The position numbers and the translations under genes are program-made. From the NCBI GenBank assembly GCA_034401795.1, contig CM067369.1, forward strand, positions 137,218,496-137,282,495: a stretch of DNA of 64,000 nt, read 5' to 3'. Numbering within the stretch: position 1 is the stretch's first letter; each line of letters begins with the position of its first letter. The DNA is from Chaetoderma sp. LZ-2023a. Lineage: Eukaryota > Mollusca > Caudofoveata > Chaetodermatida > Chaetodermatidae. A model generated the notes under the pieces. It was not told where the DNA came from. It saw only the letters and a program-made list of their open reading frames with translations, and searched no databases. Positions 1 through 11,902 of the stretch are shown here, one piece after another.

Positions 1-37
1 CAAGACCACACACTCCTACCATTCTGTAGGAGGGTGT

Positions 38-80
38 TGGGGTGGAGGGGGGTGGGGTGGGGTGGTGGTGGTGGTAACCA
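38..80. repeat. G/T-rich low-complexity tract
   Basis: Short run dominated by GGGGT and GGT units. An open frame reads across it, but nothing suggests coding. Simple repeat. Confidence 0.6.
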
Positions 81-82
81 AT

Positions 83-924
83 CTTAGACCCATTCCTTAC
101 CTGCCCTACCAACATCGAGTCCGCACTACAGCCATGTGTATACATATTTTTTTCTTCAGACACTTTTGCATACAGCACACCCATCATGCGTCAATTAAAA
201 ATGTGATTTTGAGAGCTGGTGCCAATTCTAGTATTCCATGGGCATTGCCAGCAATACCACTTGTAGTGTTACCATGCACATGGCTGCACCCAGCCGCATC
301 TTATCTTTACTTGCTTGAAAAGTATTCATATTTGAAGACGTCAGGTATCACAAGAATGATAAGATACAAAACACATCAATAATATATCAATAGTCAATAT
401 GCCACATGTAACTACCACTACATAAATAGCAACTTATAGCATTGTGAGTTGAAAATGGAAACCAGGGCCAACAGAGATGAGAGTTGAAGGTGAAAACCTG
501 GCTACACATAGTAATTCCACGTCGCGATTAGACTTCTGAGTAGAAAGTGATAGCCAAGTAGGAAGAATGATGGCAGGACATTTGCCTACACGTCTCGCTC
601 GCCCTTCGGAGAGAGAAAGATATTTGTATTTCTATGTTATAGAACCATTTTATGCAAGAAAAAAGATATCTGCAGCCTAAAAGTACTCCCATATTACGTT
701 ATGGGCTGCGTGCCAAAACACGTTACAACCGAACTGTAATACGACAGCTCAGTCTGCTCTGAATATCTTAAAAATAATTTCAAAATTTCTAAACTAAAGT
801 TTAATATTTTTATAGAAATGGGTAAAGGGCACAGCTGCCCCACCACCCAGTGCCCAAAGTGCAATGGGGGCAGCTGCCCCTACCACCCCCGTGCTTCCGG
901 TGCCCATGGCTAAGATTATTACTC
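83..924. other. Intergenic sequence, nothing recognised
   Basis: No supported gene. One open frame of about 106 codons crosses the start but is low-complexity and resembles no family I know. The minus strand near 190-310 has a short open stretch that could be a decayed exon, but no convincing splice pair or homology was seen. Confidence 0.4.
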
Positions 925-1880
925 TCATCTCTAGCAGGTTGATGTGGTCTCGTAACTGATCCAGATTTCAAAGCCCTGATATGTTAGATTCTTCCAGCCA
1001 AGCTCGCCTCCCCCATCCACCCCCTCGCTACATCAGCGTAAACCTTGAGCGTGGGGAGGAGACAATACCACATGCAATATTTTTCATTTTCATCCACCAT
1101 TGAAGGTGGGGAATAAGAGGTTCCAGCACTGATACCTTTGAGTCCAGAGAGCATGTACACTGGATTCACTGTTATGAAAGATAACTGAATATTGAGTAGT
1201 ATTGCAATATTACCATGCAATATTATTAAGTGACTATTGAACACATGCTGAATTTCTAAAATGAGTGTTTCCACTCTTTCCTGAGATGGGTAAACAAAAT
1301 CATATCTCTAAATTGAAGAACATGCCCAGCTAAACACTTCTTCGATGGAACCAGATCTGATTTCTGGTAATTTATTATCTATCCTAGATCTGTCAAAATT
1401 CTGATAACTGTCAGCAAATTGGCTGATAAACTGTCTTGTTGTGCTTTTAACAGGCACTCGTCTATGTATGTGTGGACTGTTGTTTCCCATGCGGAGGTAT
1501 GTTGTCATTGTAAGGACCATTCTGGTGAAATTTCACATACGATCTTTAAATGTAATTTTTGAAATAGCTTCTCCGGCCCAAATACTTGAAAGGGAGAACG
1601 TTGAATTCCCATTCGCGGCCCTGGAATACAAACTTCAGGTACCATCAGCAACTTATTGCTATTGGAATGTGAAAATATTTATCCTTTAAATCTATTTATG
1701 GTGTCTGCATTCCCTTTCTCAATCCTGCCAACACCGATCTTAACGTTTCGATTTTGAAACAAGTTGTGAAAATGAATTTGTTGAGTGCCTTTATATTGAG
1801 AATTGGTCTCTACCCACCGGTGCTCTTTATCACTAGGAACACGCACCACTCACCCCACCAGGCTACACAGGCCAGTGTCC
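925..1880 (-). pseudogene. DIRS-type RT/RNase H relic
   Basis: This degenerate stretch aligns by eye with the RT to RNase H part of DIRS copy 1 (about 16,770-17,690) in the same order and orientation. Shared landmarks are the 'ccagattccaaagccctgat' region, the segment describing the second half of RT, and the region around 'attggtctc..ccggtg' (the GGWRPILN part). Frames are broken throughout by small indels and stops, and no ORF exceeds about 80 codons. The inverted terminal repeats, gag and recombinase are not seen nearby, so this is a fragment of a third, older DIRS lineage member. It lies 3' of GTF2E2 and is not expected to be functional. Confidence 0.75.
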
Positions 1881-1977
1881 TCTGATCTGGCCACCTCTTG
1901 TCTACAGTACACAAGGAGCAGGGTATGCTGCTAATTACCAAAACAATTTACTAGCAGACATAGATAACACCAGGTGA

Positions 1978-2302
1978 TGGGACAAACAACAGTGAATACA
2001 AGTTCCTGGAGACACTAATGGACAACTTTATATTTCAACATGCGACACATCCAACCAGAGGCAGAGGATCAGATGATGCTCCTTTACTAGATTTGATCAT
2101 GACAAATGAAAAAGGGATGGTAAACAGCATAGAGCATGAAACACTGTTAGGTAATAGTGCCCACTGCACCCTCTTATTTAACTTTATCTGCTATATTAAT
2201 GAATACCAGATGCCATTCAAAAGATTCTTTTATGATCAAGGGCAACTACTCAGATATGAAGAATGCACTACACATCAAGTGAGAACCGCTTCTAGTAGGT
2301 GA
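1978..2302 (+). pseudogene. Non-LTR retrotransposon endonuclease fragment
   Basis: The open frame reads EYKFLE, then a hydrophobic FQH block, then PTRGRG, LLDLIMTNEKGMV and a final GNSAH(C) block. This is the C-terminal part of the apurinic-type endonuclease domain found at the start of LINE ORF2 proteins. The domain would normally nick target DNA for target-primed reverse transcription. Here only about 100 residues remain. The frame is closed upstream by a stop and peters out after 2302. A-rich, lysine-rich remnants continue to about 2620 and may be the linker towards RT. No RT domain is visible. The family is uncertain (CR1/L2-like by feel). The copy is dead. Confidence 0.7.
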
Positions 2303-3296
2303 TAAATTAATGAGGTAAAAAAATTAGTGGCAAGAATTTCTAAAATCCTTACGCAAAGCAGAAAACAAAAATACACCAAGCAAAATGATTACATCCTTGA
2401 CACAACTAAAGAAAAGTAGAACTCTACTCGAAGAGACAACAATTGCTGCAATAAGAAACAGATGCTGATATGAATAAAGATGAAGGATTCAGACAAAATA
2501 AGACAATGTAAGAGCTTTACTAAGATTACTACAAAAAGACCTTGAAAAATCCATTGCAAAAGATGCAGACTAACACAGTTTACGACCTCAAAATCTGTCT
2601 CGGCTTGCTCATTTTAATCATAGACTAGGCACCCAGGCAAGTTAAGCAACTGAACAGATGCAAAAGGTTTGATATATGGAATAAGTCCATTATACGATAC
2701 TGTTGCTGCTCCATCACAAACTGCTTTTTGGCAGAAAGGGACATGAACCAAGATACCTATACCTTCATACCTAATTTAAACTTTGTGCCATAGGATTTTA
2801 AAGAATCATACGTTCACAATGTGGTTGATTGAAAACGTTGCAAAACTGCACAATTTTGAGCTGCATATATGTTCATGACACGCTTACCTCAGAGGCCATT
2901 AAGAAGGAATGATGTACAAATGTTCATTCAAGTTGTTCCTTCCACTGGTAACATTTTACTTGCTCTAAACAAACCAAATTACGAACGTTTGGGGAACATG
3001 CTCTCATGATGAGGAAGAATATGCTAGATGCAGCATCGGTGATTCTCAATGCAGGCGCTTTCTCAATTTGCCGGATATAATCAGGAAGTACATTTGATAA
3101 CTCTTTGGAGGAGACAATGAACTATGATGCACCCTCATCCTACGCATGCATCATTGCCTTCATCAATAATGAAGGAGCACTTTGCCAATGGTGTATCAAT
3201 CCGACCCAAATAAGCCTGTTCCTCACAGAACTGAACCATTTATGCAACGTCCAATATGAAGCGGTCCAAAACACCTGCCAAGCAGCTGCAAACGAG
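2303..3296. other. Decayed repeat sequence, no gene seen
   Basis: The first 300 bases are probably the tail of the LINE fragment. Beyond that there are short open stretches on both strands around 3000-3300 but no domain I recognise and no splice pair. Nothing supportable. Confidence 0.35.
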
Positions 3297-3959
3297 ACAG
3301 GGCTGGGGTAACTGTACCTTGTAACTATAGCTGACTGTAACTTATATTTTTCATGTAACTGAAGTAACTTGTAAATGAAGGATTTTTTCAGTTACAGTAA
3401 CTGAAATGTAACCAGTTTACATTGCAAAAGTAACTGAAATTTAAGTTACTTTTCAGTTACCTTTCAAACTTTTCTAACAAATTTACTATGATTTTCTTAA
3501 TTTGCAGCAAAGCTTCTCTTATACATATGCCACTCCACTATCTCAATTTCAATGTTAATCATTCTATAAGCTGTTAAATATATTAACATTAAGTTAATTT
3601 TACTGAAAGATGTTGGTGCAACTTTATTCCCAAGCATCAGTGCCATTTATTTTTTTAATTTACCATTGTAATGGCTGGTTTGAGTATAGAGCCAGTTATT
3701 CCAATGGTAAATTTTCAAATATTAATCTTGTAGCCTGCAAAATAGATTACTGGGCCATAGGCTTGATTTTCTTGACCATTAATGGGTTAACTAATTCGAT
3801 GTCTGTATATGTGATATTTTCTTGTCAGAAATGATAATCTGACTGAATTTATTTCTACATCAGACAACAACAACAACCGTTAATCAAAATCTTATACATC
3901 TTTTTAATTAATCTAGCTTAGAAACATGTTGTTTACTAAATCATTAGAGAATTAAGTTG

Positions 3960-4178
3960 CCTCTTAAGGCTCAATTTTGTTAAAGGATATTTTTGTTTTC
4001 TAAATGTCCATTTGTAGAACATGGTATTATTTTAGATTTACCCCTGAAATGACTGCCTTGGTTATTGAGCCAGTTATTCCAGGGGTAAATCCTCTAAAAT
4101 TATCTTATATAGGTCTGGAAATGGACATTTCTCAACATCACTGCAAAAGCTGTTTTGTCCAGTTTTAATGTTAAATGG
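3960..4178. repeat. Palindromic TTAA-type MITE (family A), diverged
   Basis: Contains the family A core (a TGACTG..GAGCCAGT palindrome flanked by GGGGTAAAT arms) and a right arm with 'ggacatttctcaa' and a final TTAA near 4174. The left end is degraded. A further diverged core lies at about 3640-3830. Confidence 0.5.
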
Positions 4179-4431
4179 TTAAATGGATTAAAAACACTAA
4201 ATGTTGAATTGTAAAGAAAGTCAAAATCTGCAACAGTATGCGCTAACAGTATGTCCTGTTTTTTTCTTTATATGCTATGGATTAGGACATCACTGCTCGA
4301 GAGCTAAGGTCAATTCACATAAGTGTGCTGATAAAGATCTAAGGACAATGCTATTGATAAAAGTCAAGCCATCAACTGTTTTGGTATAGCAGACACATTT
4401 CTAAATGCTGTGGAATGAGACTGGTGTACTG

Positions 4432-4622
4432 GAAAGCTGTTGAATATTTTGAAACTAATCTGACCTGACCTGTTATATTGCCCCATGGTTGATGGCAGAT
4501 ACTTATCATAGAAAATCGCTCTAAGGGAATCGGTTGAACATTTTGAAACCAATTTCACTGAGAAATGTTGCTACCAATGACATCAATGCTTTCAGTCAAA
4601 TTAGTTTCAAAATATTCAACCT
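4432..4622. repeat. Palindromic MITE (family B), compound copies
   Basis: Arms reading GTTGAATATTTTGAAACTAAT and its reverse complement occur at both ends, with another internal arm at about 4530. Probably two overlapping or nested copies. A poorer copy lies at about 4728-4802 and a lone left arm at 5433-5480. Confidence 0.55.
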
Positions 4623-5096
4623 ATTATTTCTTACAATAAAATTAATGTTTGTTATCTGGCCAGCATGGTTGAGATGGTTAGAGGAAAAAGTATGCACATT
4701 TTTACAATGAAACCATCTTATTATTTTGGAAACAAGTTGAATAAAAATTTGTTATTGCAGCAACAAAATTCAGTCAAATTAATTTTAAAATTTTCAGCAG
4801 GTTTTATATTTTATATCTGAAATGGATTCAGTTCTGTCGGTATATTATATCAGTGGTTATAGTGGTAGTTTGTTTCTACTACATATCTCAAATTGGTTGA
4901 CCCAATTACAATTCGAGGTTTTTCATAATTATTATCAGACAAAGTAGCTAATGTAACAACTTTTGTTACATTATGCAAAGTAACTGAAATGTAACTAGTT
5001 ACATTGCTCAAGAAATGTAACTGTAACTGACATAGTTCAATGTGACTGTAACTAATTCCATTTAAATGTAACTGACCCCAGGCCTGATTAACGAGA

Positions 5097-5882
5097 TCAT
5101 AAAGACAGGCTAATTAAAGTAAAGGCTTTAGAGAACTAAATCTTTTCAGTGCTTGTAGTTCCACTTTTTATTGCCCAGTCTGACAGTACCATGTAGAAAA
5201 CAATCAAAGCTCATCTTAGAAATTTACTGGAGGATACGTATGATGTAAATGTAGACGGCTATCTATAATGTGGCTCCAAGTATATTAATGGTGCTCGCCT
5301 TGTCCAGGAAACCTTATTGTGACACCAAAACAAAGTCAAAATATGGTGCAATGGAGCTAATTTCATCACGAACGCTTAATTGATGATGGACTAAGCCTTA
5401 TGAATTGTATGTCTTTACTATTTAATAAACATTCAGTTGAATATTTTGAAACTAATTTGACTGGGTGTTGTTGCTACCTATGCCATACATTTAATGTGAT
5501 TATAGGGTTAACTCCATTTTTCTACGTAAACTACAACCCATCAGTTGGCAAAAGGTACATTTGGTGATGTTGATAGTACTTATAATGTCTACACTATTTT
5601 CCTTATTAAATCACACTCCTTTAGTATCCCTCTTCAATAACTTCAGGAGACTGTGGTCAAAACATATATTGGTTTTTCCTTTGTAATGATAAGTACGCTT
5701 TTGCTAGCATTGATCGTCTCTCTTGTTGATTGATACAGACTTCAATGATTTTGATCAGTGTTTTCATAATTTATCTGTTTCTACTAACAGGGATGTGATC
5801 GATCTCGAAGAAAAAAATATGAAATGGCTCGATGCGAAGTGTCAGTCCTTGACATAAAAATTGTCATGATCTCTTAAGCCAA
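5097..5882. other. Non-coding sequence, nothing recognised
   Basis: AT-rich sequence with a lone MITE family B arm at 5433-5480. No exon or domain recognised on either strand. Confidence 0.4.
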
Positions 5883-6100
5883 TTAACCCTTAAATAGTCA
5901 GGCGAGTGAAAAAGCTGATGCAATGGTCTTGAGAAATATCCATTTGCAGAAAAAGAAGTCATTTTTTGAAAATTATATTACTGGAATAATCGGGCCTGTC
6001 CTTCTAGTGATAAATTTTCAAAACTTATCTTCTTTTTTCCTGCAAATGAAATTTCACTAAGCATAGATTTAGATTTTCTCGCACCATCTGACCTTTAAAG
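5883..6100. repeat. TTAA-type MITE (family A), diverged
   Basis: Starts TTAACCCTTAAA and carries the 'atccatttgcag..aagaag' arm, the palindromic centre at about 5985-6015 and the reverse arm. The right end is blurred near 6100. Confidence 0.55.
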
Positions 6101-6846
6101 GGAAAAGATTACACAATTTCTGCAAGTATGATGCTTCTTGAAAATCTGCCCAACAAAATTATAGGACTTCCAAATTTTGTTAGAAAAAAAATTGGATTTT
6201 CTATAAAAATAGGAAAAATCTCATCCCTGTACAAAATAATTCAACATTGGCTGCATATGTTAAGCTGGTTATATCTATGTGACCAAGCTTATATCTGAAA
6301 CATGACGTCTCAATAGCTGAGGTGCTATTAGTGTAAATTTTAAACAATTCTACTGATAATGAGCTCCCCTGCACGGTACCATGATTTAATGCTGTTGTCC
6401 ACCAATTCACTTTATGTATTTGTTGAGTGTATTGATCAGCTATTTATATTCTACAAAGAGATAGTGGCAAAAGGAAGATAGAAAAGTAAGGCTTTTACTC
6501 ATTTTGTTAAAACGTTTCATAAAGGAGTTTAATTTTCCATGATCTTGACACAAAATTGATTGGAACATGTAGATTAATGAGCACTGTATTATAATTAGGC
6601 TCAATTGAAATCTCGAAATCAGATCAATGAATTGGTCTTAGAGAAATGTACAATTGCTGAGCATTTATCATTATGTATAAGAAAGATTTTCTGCTGCTTT
6701 TCACGGGTCTAAAAGGGGGGATGTAACATCATCCTACGCCATAACTTTATATTCACCTCATATGGTGCCGTTAATTAAAACTTATCTTTGGGCTTTGCAA
6801 ATTACAGGTAATCCACTCACACCCACTTCACAGCTTCCACTGTCGG
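6101..6846. other. Non-coding sequence, nothing recognised
   Basis: No supportable gene. The 69-codon open frame on the minus strand at 6201-6410 resembles nothing known and has no splice context. Confidence 0.4.
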
Positions 6847-7078
6847 GCAACCCTCAAATTTATTCAACAAAATTTCAATTTTCTCATAAAAAATATCCAT
6901 TTGCATACCAAGAGAAGACTAGTTTTGAAAATTAACCACTGGAATGACTGGCTCAGTTGTCGAGCCAGTCATTCCTGTGTTAAATTTTCAAAAATAGTCT
7001 TCTTTTGGTCTACATTTGGATATTTCTCAAGAACACTGCAGAAGCCATTTTTGGCTGATATGAGTGGTAAAGGATTAA
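6847..7078. repeat. TTAA-type MITE (family A)
   Basis: Good copy. The left end AACCCTC has lost the first TT of TTAA. The arms 'catttgcataccaagagaag' and 'cttcttttggtctacattt' surround the central palindrome CTGGCTC..GAGCCAG (about 6943-6972). The right end is GGATTAA at 7072-7078. Confidence 0.7.
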
Positions 7079-7422
7079 TATTGACCTCCAACGCTACCAC
7101 TAATTAAAAAAGCTAATTCTGACTGCAATTTACTGATAATACACCCTCCCAAAACACCCTACCCTAAATAACTCTCACTCAACAGCTGCCACTGTCAGGC
7201 ATAGTAAGTCTGGTAAATAGCCACTATATTTGGGTAAATAGACACTGTATCATCCAACAATTATGAAGAATTGGATTCTGAGGCTGGCAATATTCTCACT
7301 ACACAGATATTCCGGAAAGGTATATGCTACTATAGGAAATGATGTATAATCGAGTTTTCAAGATAGACAAAGGCCCTATCTAGGTCACAAGAATTAAATA
7401 TGACGATTTCCTGTTACCAGCT

Positions 7423-7424
<2 letters not shown>

Positions 7425-7488
<64 letters not shown>
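7425..7488. repeat. (TA)n microsatellite
   Basis: About 32 uninterrupted TA dinucleotides. Confidence 0.95.
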
Positions 7489-7490
<2 letters not shown>

Positions 7491-7957
7491 TAGACTGGCT
7501 TTTTTCGTAAGGGTTTGGAACAAAATTTAGGATGCAGTCAATACATGGCAGCCTATACATGGTAAAAACTATATATATCCAGAGAAATATGGGCGAATGT
7601 AAAAAATAATAAAGAATATCACCTGGCTATATAAGTTACACATTGTATTATTTTACAATAAATATGTACAAATAATTTATAAAACAAATTTCAACAATTT
7701 ACAGTTAGCAGACATAGGCAGCCATATCAGAAAAGTAAATTGACAGATAGACTGAGGGACCGACCGACCGAGACCGACAACCCCCATTCCCCCCCCCCCC
7801 CCCCCCCACACACACATCTGGAACGAGGTCCCATTTAATATCACTATTATCAACCGAGTCGAAAATTATCACATTGTACGACCTTTAGCTTTATATAATA
7901 GTGACATTAAAAGGGGCTGAGTTTGAGATTCTATTTATTATATAAACCTCTGATAAA
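7489..7957. other. Non-coding sequence with short C-run
   Basis: Includes a poly-C run at 7789-7807 followed by a short CA repeat. Otherwise featureless. Confidence 0.5.
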
Positions 7958-8231
7958 TGATAATTGTATGCTTTTTCATCACATTATATACCATATTTAC
8001 AAGATGGATCTTTAAAATGATAAATTAAATACCATTTAATGCCCCAAGCATCTGTAATTAACAGGTAAACATTTAAAATTATACATAACTGTATGGCATG
8101 AAGTAACAAAAATTACCATTTTCTGAAATATAGTAGCTTGGGGCATTAAATGATATTTAATTTATCCATTTAAAGATACATCTTGTAAATATGGTACATA
8201 ATGCGATGAAAAATCATACAATTATCATTGG
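7958..8231. repeat. MITE with about 90-bp inverted arms (family D)
   Basis: The left arm (7958-8050), from 'atgataattgtatg' to 'aatgccccaagc', is matched in reverse complement by the right arm (about 8140-8231) with few mismatches. About 90 bp of unique sequence separates the arms. No ORF. The foldback structure is typical of a non-autonomous DNA transposon. The superfamily is not assignable from the termini. Confidence 0.75.
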
Positions 8232-8449
8232 CAAAGTGTATTCTATTTTTTACAATTTATCACTGGAATGATTCGCCTAATAATTGAGTCAGTTATTCTC
8301 ATAGTAAATTAAAACCAGAGATGTGGTTGCAATGCAACCCTGGAGTTGCATGGAGCTCGACTTTATTTCTTTGCAATGAACTATTAAGCTTGACTTCAAC
8401 CATAAAATACTGGTACATATATAGAAGGGTAAACGCACGTATCAATGAC

Positions 8450-10090
8450 CATGACTTTTGACCCCAAAGTAATTGTCTCATCTCCTCTCATTAGCACGCA
8501 CGTCCAAGTTTGGGTGCAGCATGATTAACACAACATGTGATATGAACTGCTAAGTTGAGATAAAAGCAAAATGTTACTGTTGAAAAAAACCCTGAGTTTT
8601 GTTATTATCACACTGACCGTGACCTTTTGATGCCAAGGTGATTGTGTGAGACCATCTCATTAGAAGGATGTGTGCTGTGTGCTTAACCAAACATGAGATA
8701 TAAACTAATAAGTTGAGCTGAATGCAAAATGTTAGTTTTGGATCTTTTCACTCCAGGCTCTCATTCCCACTCATGATAAAGTATGTGTCCAACTTTGGCT
8801 CAAGTGTGATTAAGAAAACATGAGATATAAACAGTGAAGTTGAGTTAAACACAAAACGTTCCTGTTGGAAAATGTTTTTTCCAAAGACCACAATGACCTT
8901 TGAACGCTTGACCCTGAAGGAACATTGTGTCATGCTCTCTCATTATAAGGAAGTGTGTGTTTAAGTTTGGCTTATAAGATATAAACTACTAAGTTGTGCT
9001 AAATGCAAAATGTTATGCTGAAAAAAACCAGTCATTTATCAATATCACATTAATATTGACCTTTCAGTCCAAGTCATTATAAGGAAGTATGTGTACAAGT
9101 TTGGGTTCAGGAAGATTAAGCAAACTTGAAATATGAACTACTATGTTGAGCCAAACACAAAATGATAATGTTGAAAAAACCCAGTTTTTTTTAACAATGT
9201 CACAATAAACTTGACCATTTCCCTTTTGACTCCAATATCATTATATGACGCCCTCCAATTATACGGAAGCACCCATCTACGTTTGGGTCCAGTATGCTTA
9301 ACCAAAGATGAGACATGACCTACTAAGTTGAGCTTCTTCTTCTTCTTCTTTTCGTTCGCTGATCATACCGCCAGTCCTGTAAGTGACTATCGACATGATA
9401 ATAAGCGTTAAGTGCGTGGATCCATGGTTTATTAGTGCGCCGTGAAGCCTGGAACCTCCGTCTTCAGCACTCGAGGTTTCTGTCAGGGTTACCTCACCCT
9501 TACTTCCTTCAGTCGTCTCTTACGACACGCAGAGGATACGGAAGGTGTATTCTAAGCCCCACCTACAGGGCAACTAAGTTGAGCTAAATGCAAAATGTTA
9601 ATATTTAAAAAGTTTTTACCAATAGCAGTGACCTTGGCCTTTTGATCACAAGGTCATTATGTCATGCCCTCTCATTATATAGAATCAGGTGTCAAAGCTT
9701 GGGTCCAGTATGGTTAACCCAAGCTGAGATATGAACTGCTATGTTGAGCCGAACAGAAAATGTTAGATTTTTCCAAGGCTACAGTGACCATGCCCTATGA
9801 CCCTTTGACCCAACACCATTGGCTGATGCTGTGTCATTATAAAGAAGCATATGTCCAAGTTTAGGCCCAGTATGATTAACCAAAGATGAGATCTAAACTC
9901 CTAAGTTGAGCTAAATGTAATCGGAAAATGTTAATGTTGAAAAACAAGGCTTTACCAAGGTCAGTGACCTTGACCTTTTGACCCCAAAGTCATTGCGTGA
10001 TGCCATGTTATTACAAGGAAGCATGTGTCCAAGTTTGGCTCCAGTATGCTTAACTAAATATGAGATATTAACAGAAAACTTGAGCTAAAC
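8450..10090. repeat. Tandem array, about 9 units of 150-180 bp
   Basis: A recurrent block 'aagttgagctaaatgcaaaatgtta' (with variants) recurs near 8551, 8711, 8838, 8991, 9143, 9327, 9742, 9904 and 10078. It is accompanied each time by a 'tgaccttttgac..ccaa' block and a 'aaggaagcatgtgtccaagtttggg' block. Units are diverged, so the array is old. A SINE-like insertion at 9334-9572 interrupts it. No coding potential seen. Confidence 0.8.
9334..9572 (-). mobile_element. SINE-like retroposon, copy 1
   Basis: A 239-bp sequence nearly identical, in opposite orientation, to 58717-58955. It ends (minus strand) in a GAA-repeat tail at 9334-9350. It is flanked by the duplication ACTAAGTTGAGC (9322-9333 and 9573-9584), created inside one unit of the tandem array. 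On its sense strand a GGAGGTTCC block could be a degenerate pol III B box; no clear A box was seen. A duplication plus a simple-repeat tail indicates target-primed retroposition by a LINE. No ORF. Confidence 0.8.
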
Positions 10091-10242
10091 ACAAATTGAA
10101 TGACACTGCCACCACCGCCGAACGACATGCAAAGTATCACAATAGCTTGTTTTACTTCGTAAAGTCGAGCTAAAAAATATTTCTTGTCCTGCAAATAGAC
10201 ATTTACAAGACACCAATTAAAATTTTTGTGACAAATTTTGAC

Positions 10243-10400
10243 CATTAACACTTAACAATCTGGCGAGCCAAAAATGGATACTGCAGGGGTCCTGAGAAAT
10301 GTCGATTTGCAGAACAAGAAGACTATTTCTAAAAATTTACCACTGGAATGACTGCTTCGATCACTGAGCCAGTCATTCCAGTGTTAAATTTTCAACAAGA
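10243..10400. repeat. TTAA-type MITE (family A), partial
   Basis: The left end TTAACAATCTGGCGAGCC, the 'gatttgcagaacaagaagac' arm and the central palindrome CACTGGAATGACT..AGTCATTCCAGTG are clear. The right arm is lost after about 10,400. Confidence 0.65.
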
Positions 10401-10439
10401 GGCTCACATTAATATTAGAAATTCTTCATAATTCATGAA

Positions 10440-11670
10440 AATTATGGTTCCTGAAACTTCTACAGACTGACATAGTTTGATAAAATCAGATCAGACTTCC
10501 AAAATAATTTTGGCAAATTTGGAAAAACTGGAAAATCTAATTTCGGAATATGGTTTCGAAAACCTACTGTGCAAAGTAAGGGTCCTCAAACTCAAATTTG
10601 TTTAAAATCTGTCACGCGGTTAACGAGATGCGTTTTAAAGTAAAAGAACATTACCTCCCTTGTGAAATCCTTTAAAACAAGATGACCGATGGAACAAGTT
10701 CTGAGGCCTATCGTCAAAGGGATTCTGTATAAAATTTCTGAAATCACAAACTGTTAATAAGTAGTCTTGATTTCATTAAAATCTTCTGAACATCCGAAAT
10801 GGCCATTAAAGAATTGACCAATTAAAATTCAGTATAAACCTTATGAAGCCTACCACAATAGGGCCTTTCCTGCGATGTTTGGCTTAAATCAGTCACATGG
10901 TTAATAATGCATTGTCTTTTACTTTATTTCACCAAAACTTTCGAAGAATCCAGGATAGCCTCCTGGTAAAGAATCAAAATTCTGTGTACACCTTCGGAAG
11001 TCTACCGTCATTGAGTTATTCCAGCCAAGTTTGGACCTTTTACACGATTTACCGATAATATTTGGAAAATTCAAAATGGCACCGGGAAAAGTTGATCAAA
11101 ATTCTGTATACAAGTTCTGAAGGCTTCCACCATAGGGTCCTTCCAGCCAAGTTTGGTTGACATTGGCCAAGTTATTCATGAGGCTTTTAAACGATTTCCC
11201 AAAAATTTCAGAAGATCCAAGACGTTGGAAAAACCAATAAAAATTCTGTATACAAGTTCGGAAGACTGAACATAGGATGGTTCCAGCTAAGCTTGTTTGA
11301 AATCAATCAGGTTAATAAGTAGTCTTTTAACTTAATTCCAGAACTTCTTTGAAAAATCCAAGATGATCGCCAGAAATATTGACCAATCAAAATTCTGTAT
11401 ACAAGTACTAAAGTCTACCACCATAGGTTCCTTTCTGTCAGGTCCTTTTCAAATTGCCAAAGTGGTTAAGGAGGATAGGCGTTTTGACAATTTCCAGTAA
11501 ATTTTTCATAAAAATAAAGATTTTCACCCAAAGAATTGGCCAATCAAAATTCTGTATATAGTTCTTATGTCTATCCCAATAGGGTCTATTGATGGACACA
11601 TGACGGATGGACGATGGACACTCGCCATGTCATAAGCTCATTTGGCCGTTTATTCGTCTTTCAGGCCAGG
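10440..11670. repeat. Dispersed repeat ending in a hairpin
   Basis: Internally repetitive. The phrase 'aattctgtatacaagttct' followed by 'ccaccatagg' and 'ccagccaagtttgg' recurs several times. It ends with 'gatggacgatggacac', 'cataagctca' and a GGCC..GGCC hairpin running into GGTGAGCTAAAAA at 11,660-11,672. Other copies end the same way near 13,335, 63,715 and, degenerate, near 33,560 and 37,885. No ORF. Confidence 0.65.
11649..11654 (-). promoter_or_regulatory. Candidate GTF2E2 poly(A) signal
   Basis: AATAAA on the minus strand about 130 nt past the GTF2E2 stop codon. It lies inside the terminal hairpin of a dispersed repeat. If used, the transcript's 3' end has been supplied by a transposable element. 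Position is the only support. Confidence 0.35.
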
Positions 11671-11785
11671 TGAGCTAAAAATAGTTTTCGTGAAATACAT
11701 GGCTTTGACCTGGCGAAAAGCTAAAGGATCCCTTCCATGTGCACATGACATGTATGAAATATTGCACTAATTATTACTGAAAAAA

Positions 11786-11902
11786 TTACGTCTTATTGGC
11801 TATTTGTGAATAGTCCTCAAGAATTCCATCCAAATGCTCATTCTGTTTTTGAACAGCCTTTGACCTCCGCTTCCCAGTATTCTTCCTCTTTGGAATAGCA
11901 AC
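11786..11902 (-). CDS. GTF2E2: GTF2E2 terminal exon (TFIIE beta, C-terminus)
   Basis: Last coding exon of the beta subunit of general transcription factor TFIIE. With TFIIE alpha this protein recruits and regulates TFIIH at RNA polymerase II promoters. The exon follows a TTTTCTGCAG acceptor, opens in phase 0 and encodes 38 residues before TAA. The peptide contains PKRK, GKRRSKAV, the block QNEHLDGILEDYS and ends ANKT. This matches the basic C-terminal tail of animal TFIIE beta, whose conserved end has a similar NEHL..VLxDYS block. The preceding exon ends in phase 0 with GPRK, so the junction reads GPRK|VAIP, as expected for the family. The intron between them is 2,050 bp (11,903-13,952). Confidence 0.93.
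   Translation of the reverse strand, partial: VAIPKRKNTGKRRSKAVQKQNEHLDGILEDYSQIANKT

Larger units (their letters stand above)
3297..5088. mobile_element. Probable hAT-like non-autonomous element
   Basis: The left end reads CAGGGCTGGGG followed by a TAAC-rich block (3310-3470). The right end, read in reverse complement, is CAGGCCTGGGGTCAGTTAC with a matching GTAACTG-rich block (4950-5080). The flanks share AACGAGA (left 3290-3296, right 5090-5096), 7 of a possible 8 bases, as expected for a hAT target duplication. The right boundary is uncertain by a few bases. The interior has no transposase; it carries other MITE copies (about 3640-3830, 3960-4178 and 4432-4622). Called hAT-like from the termini only. 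Confidence 0.5.

Noticed and set aside
62-382. 106-codon ORF at window start
   Set aside because: Begins in a G/T simple repeat, no homology recognised, no splice or neighbour support.
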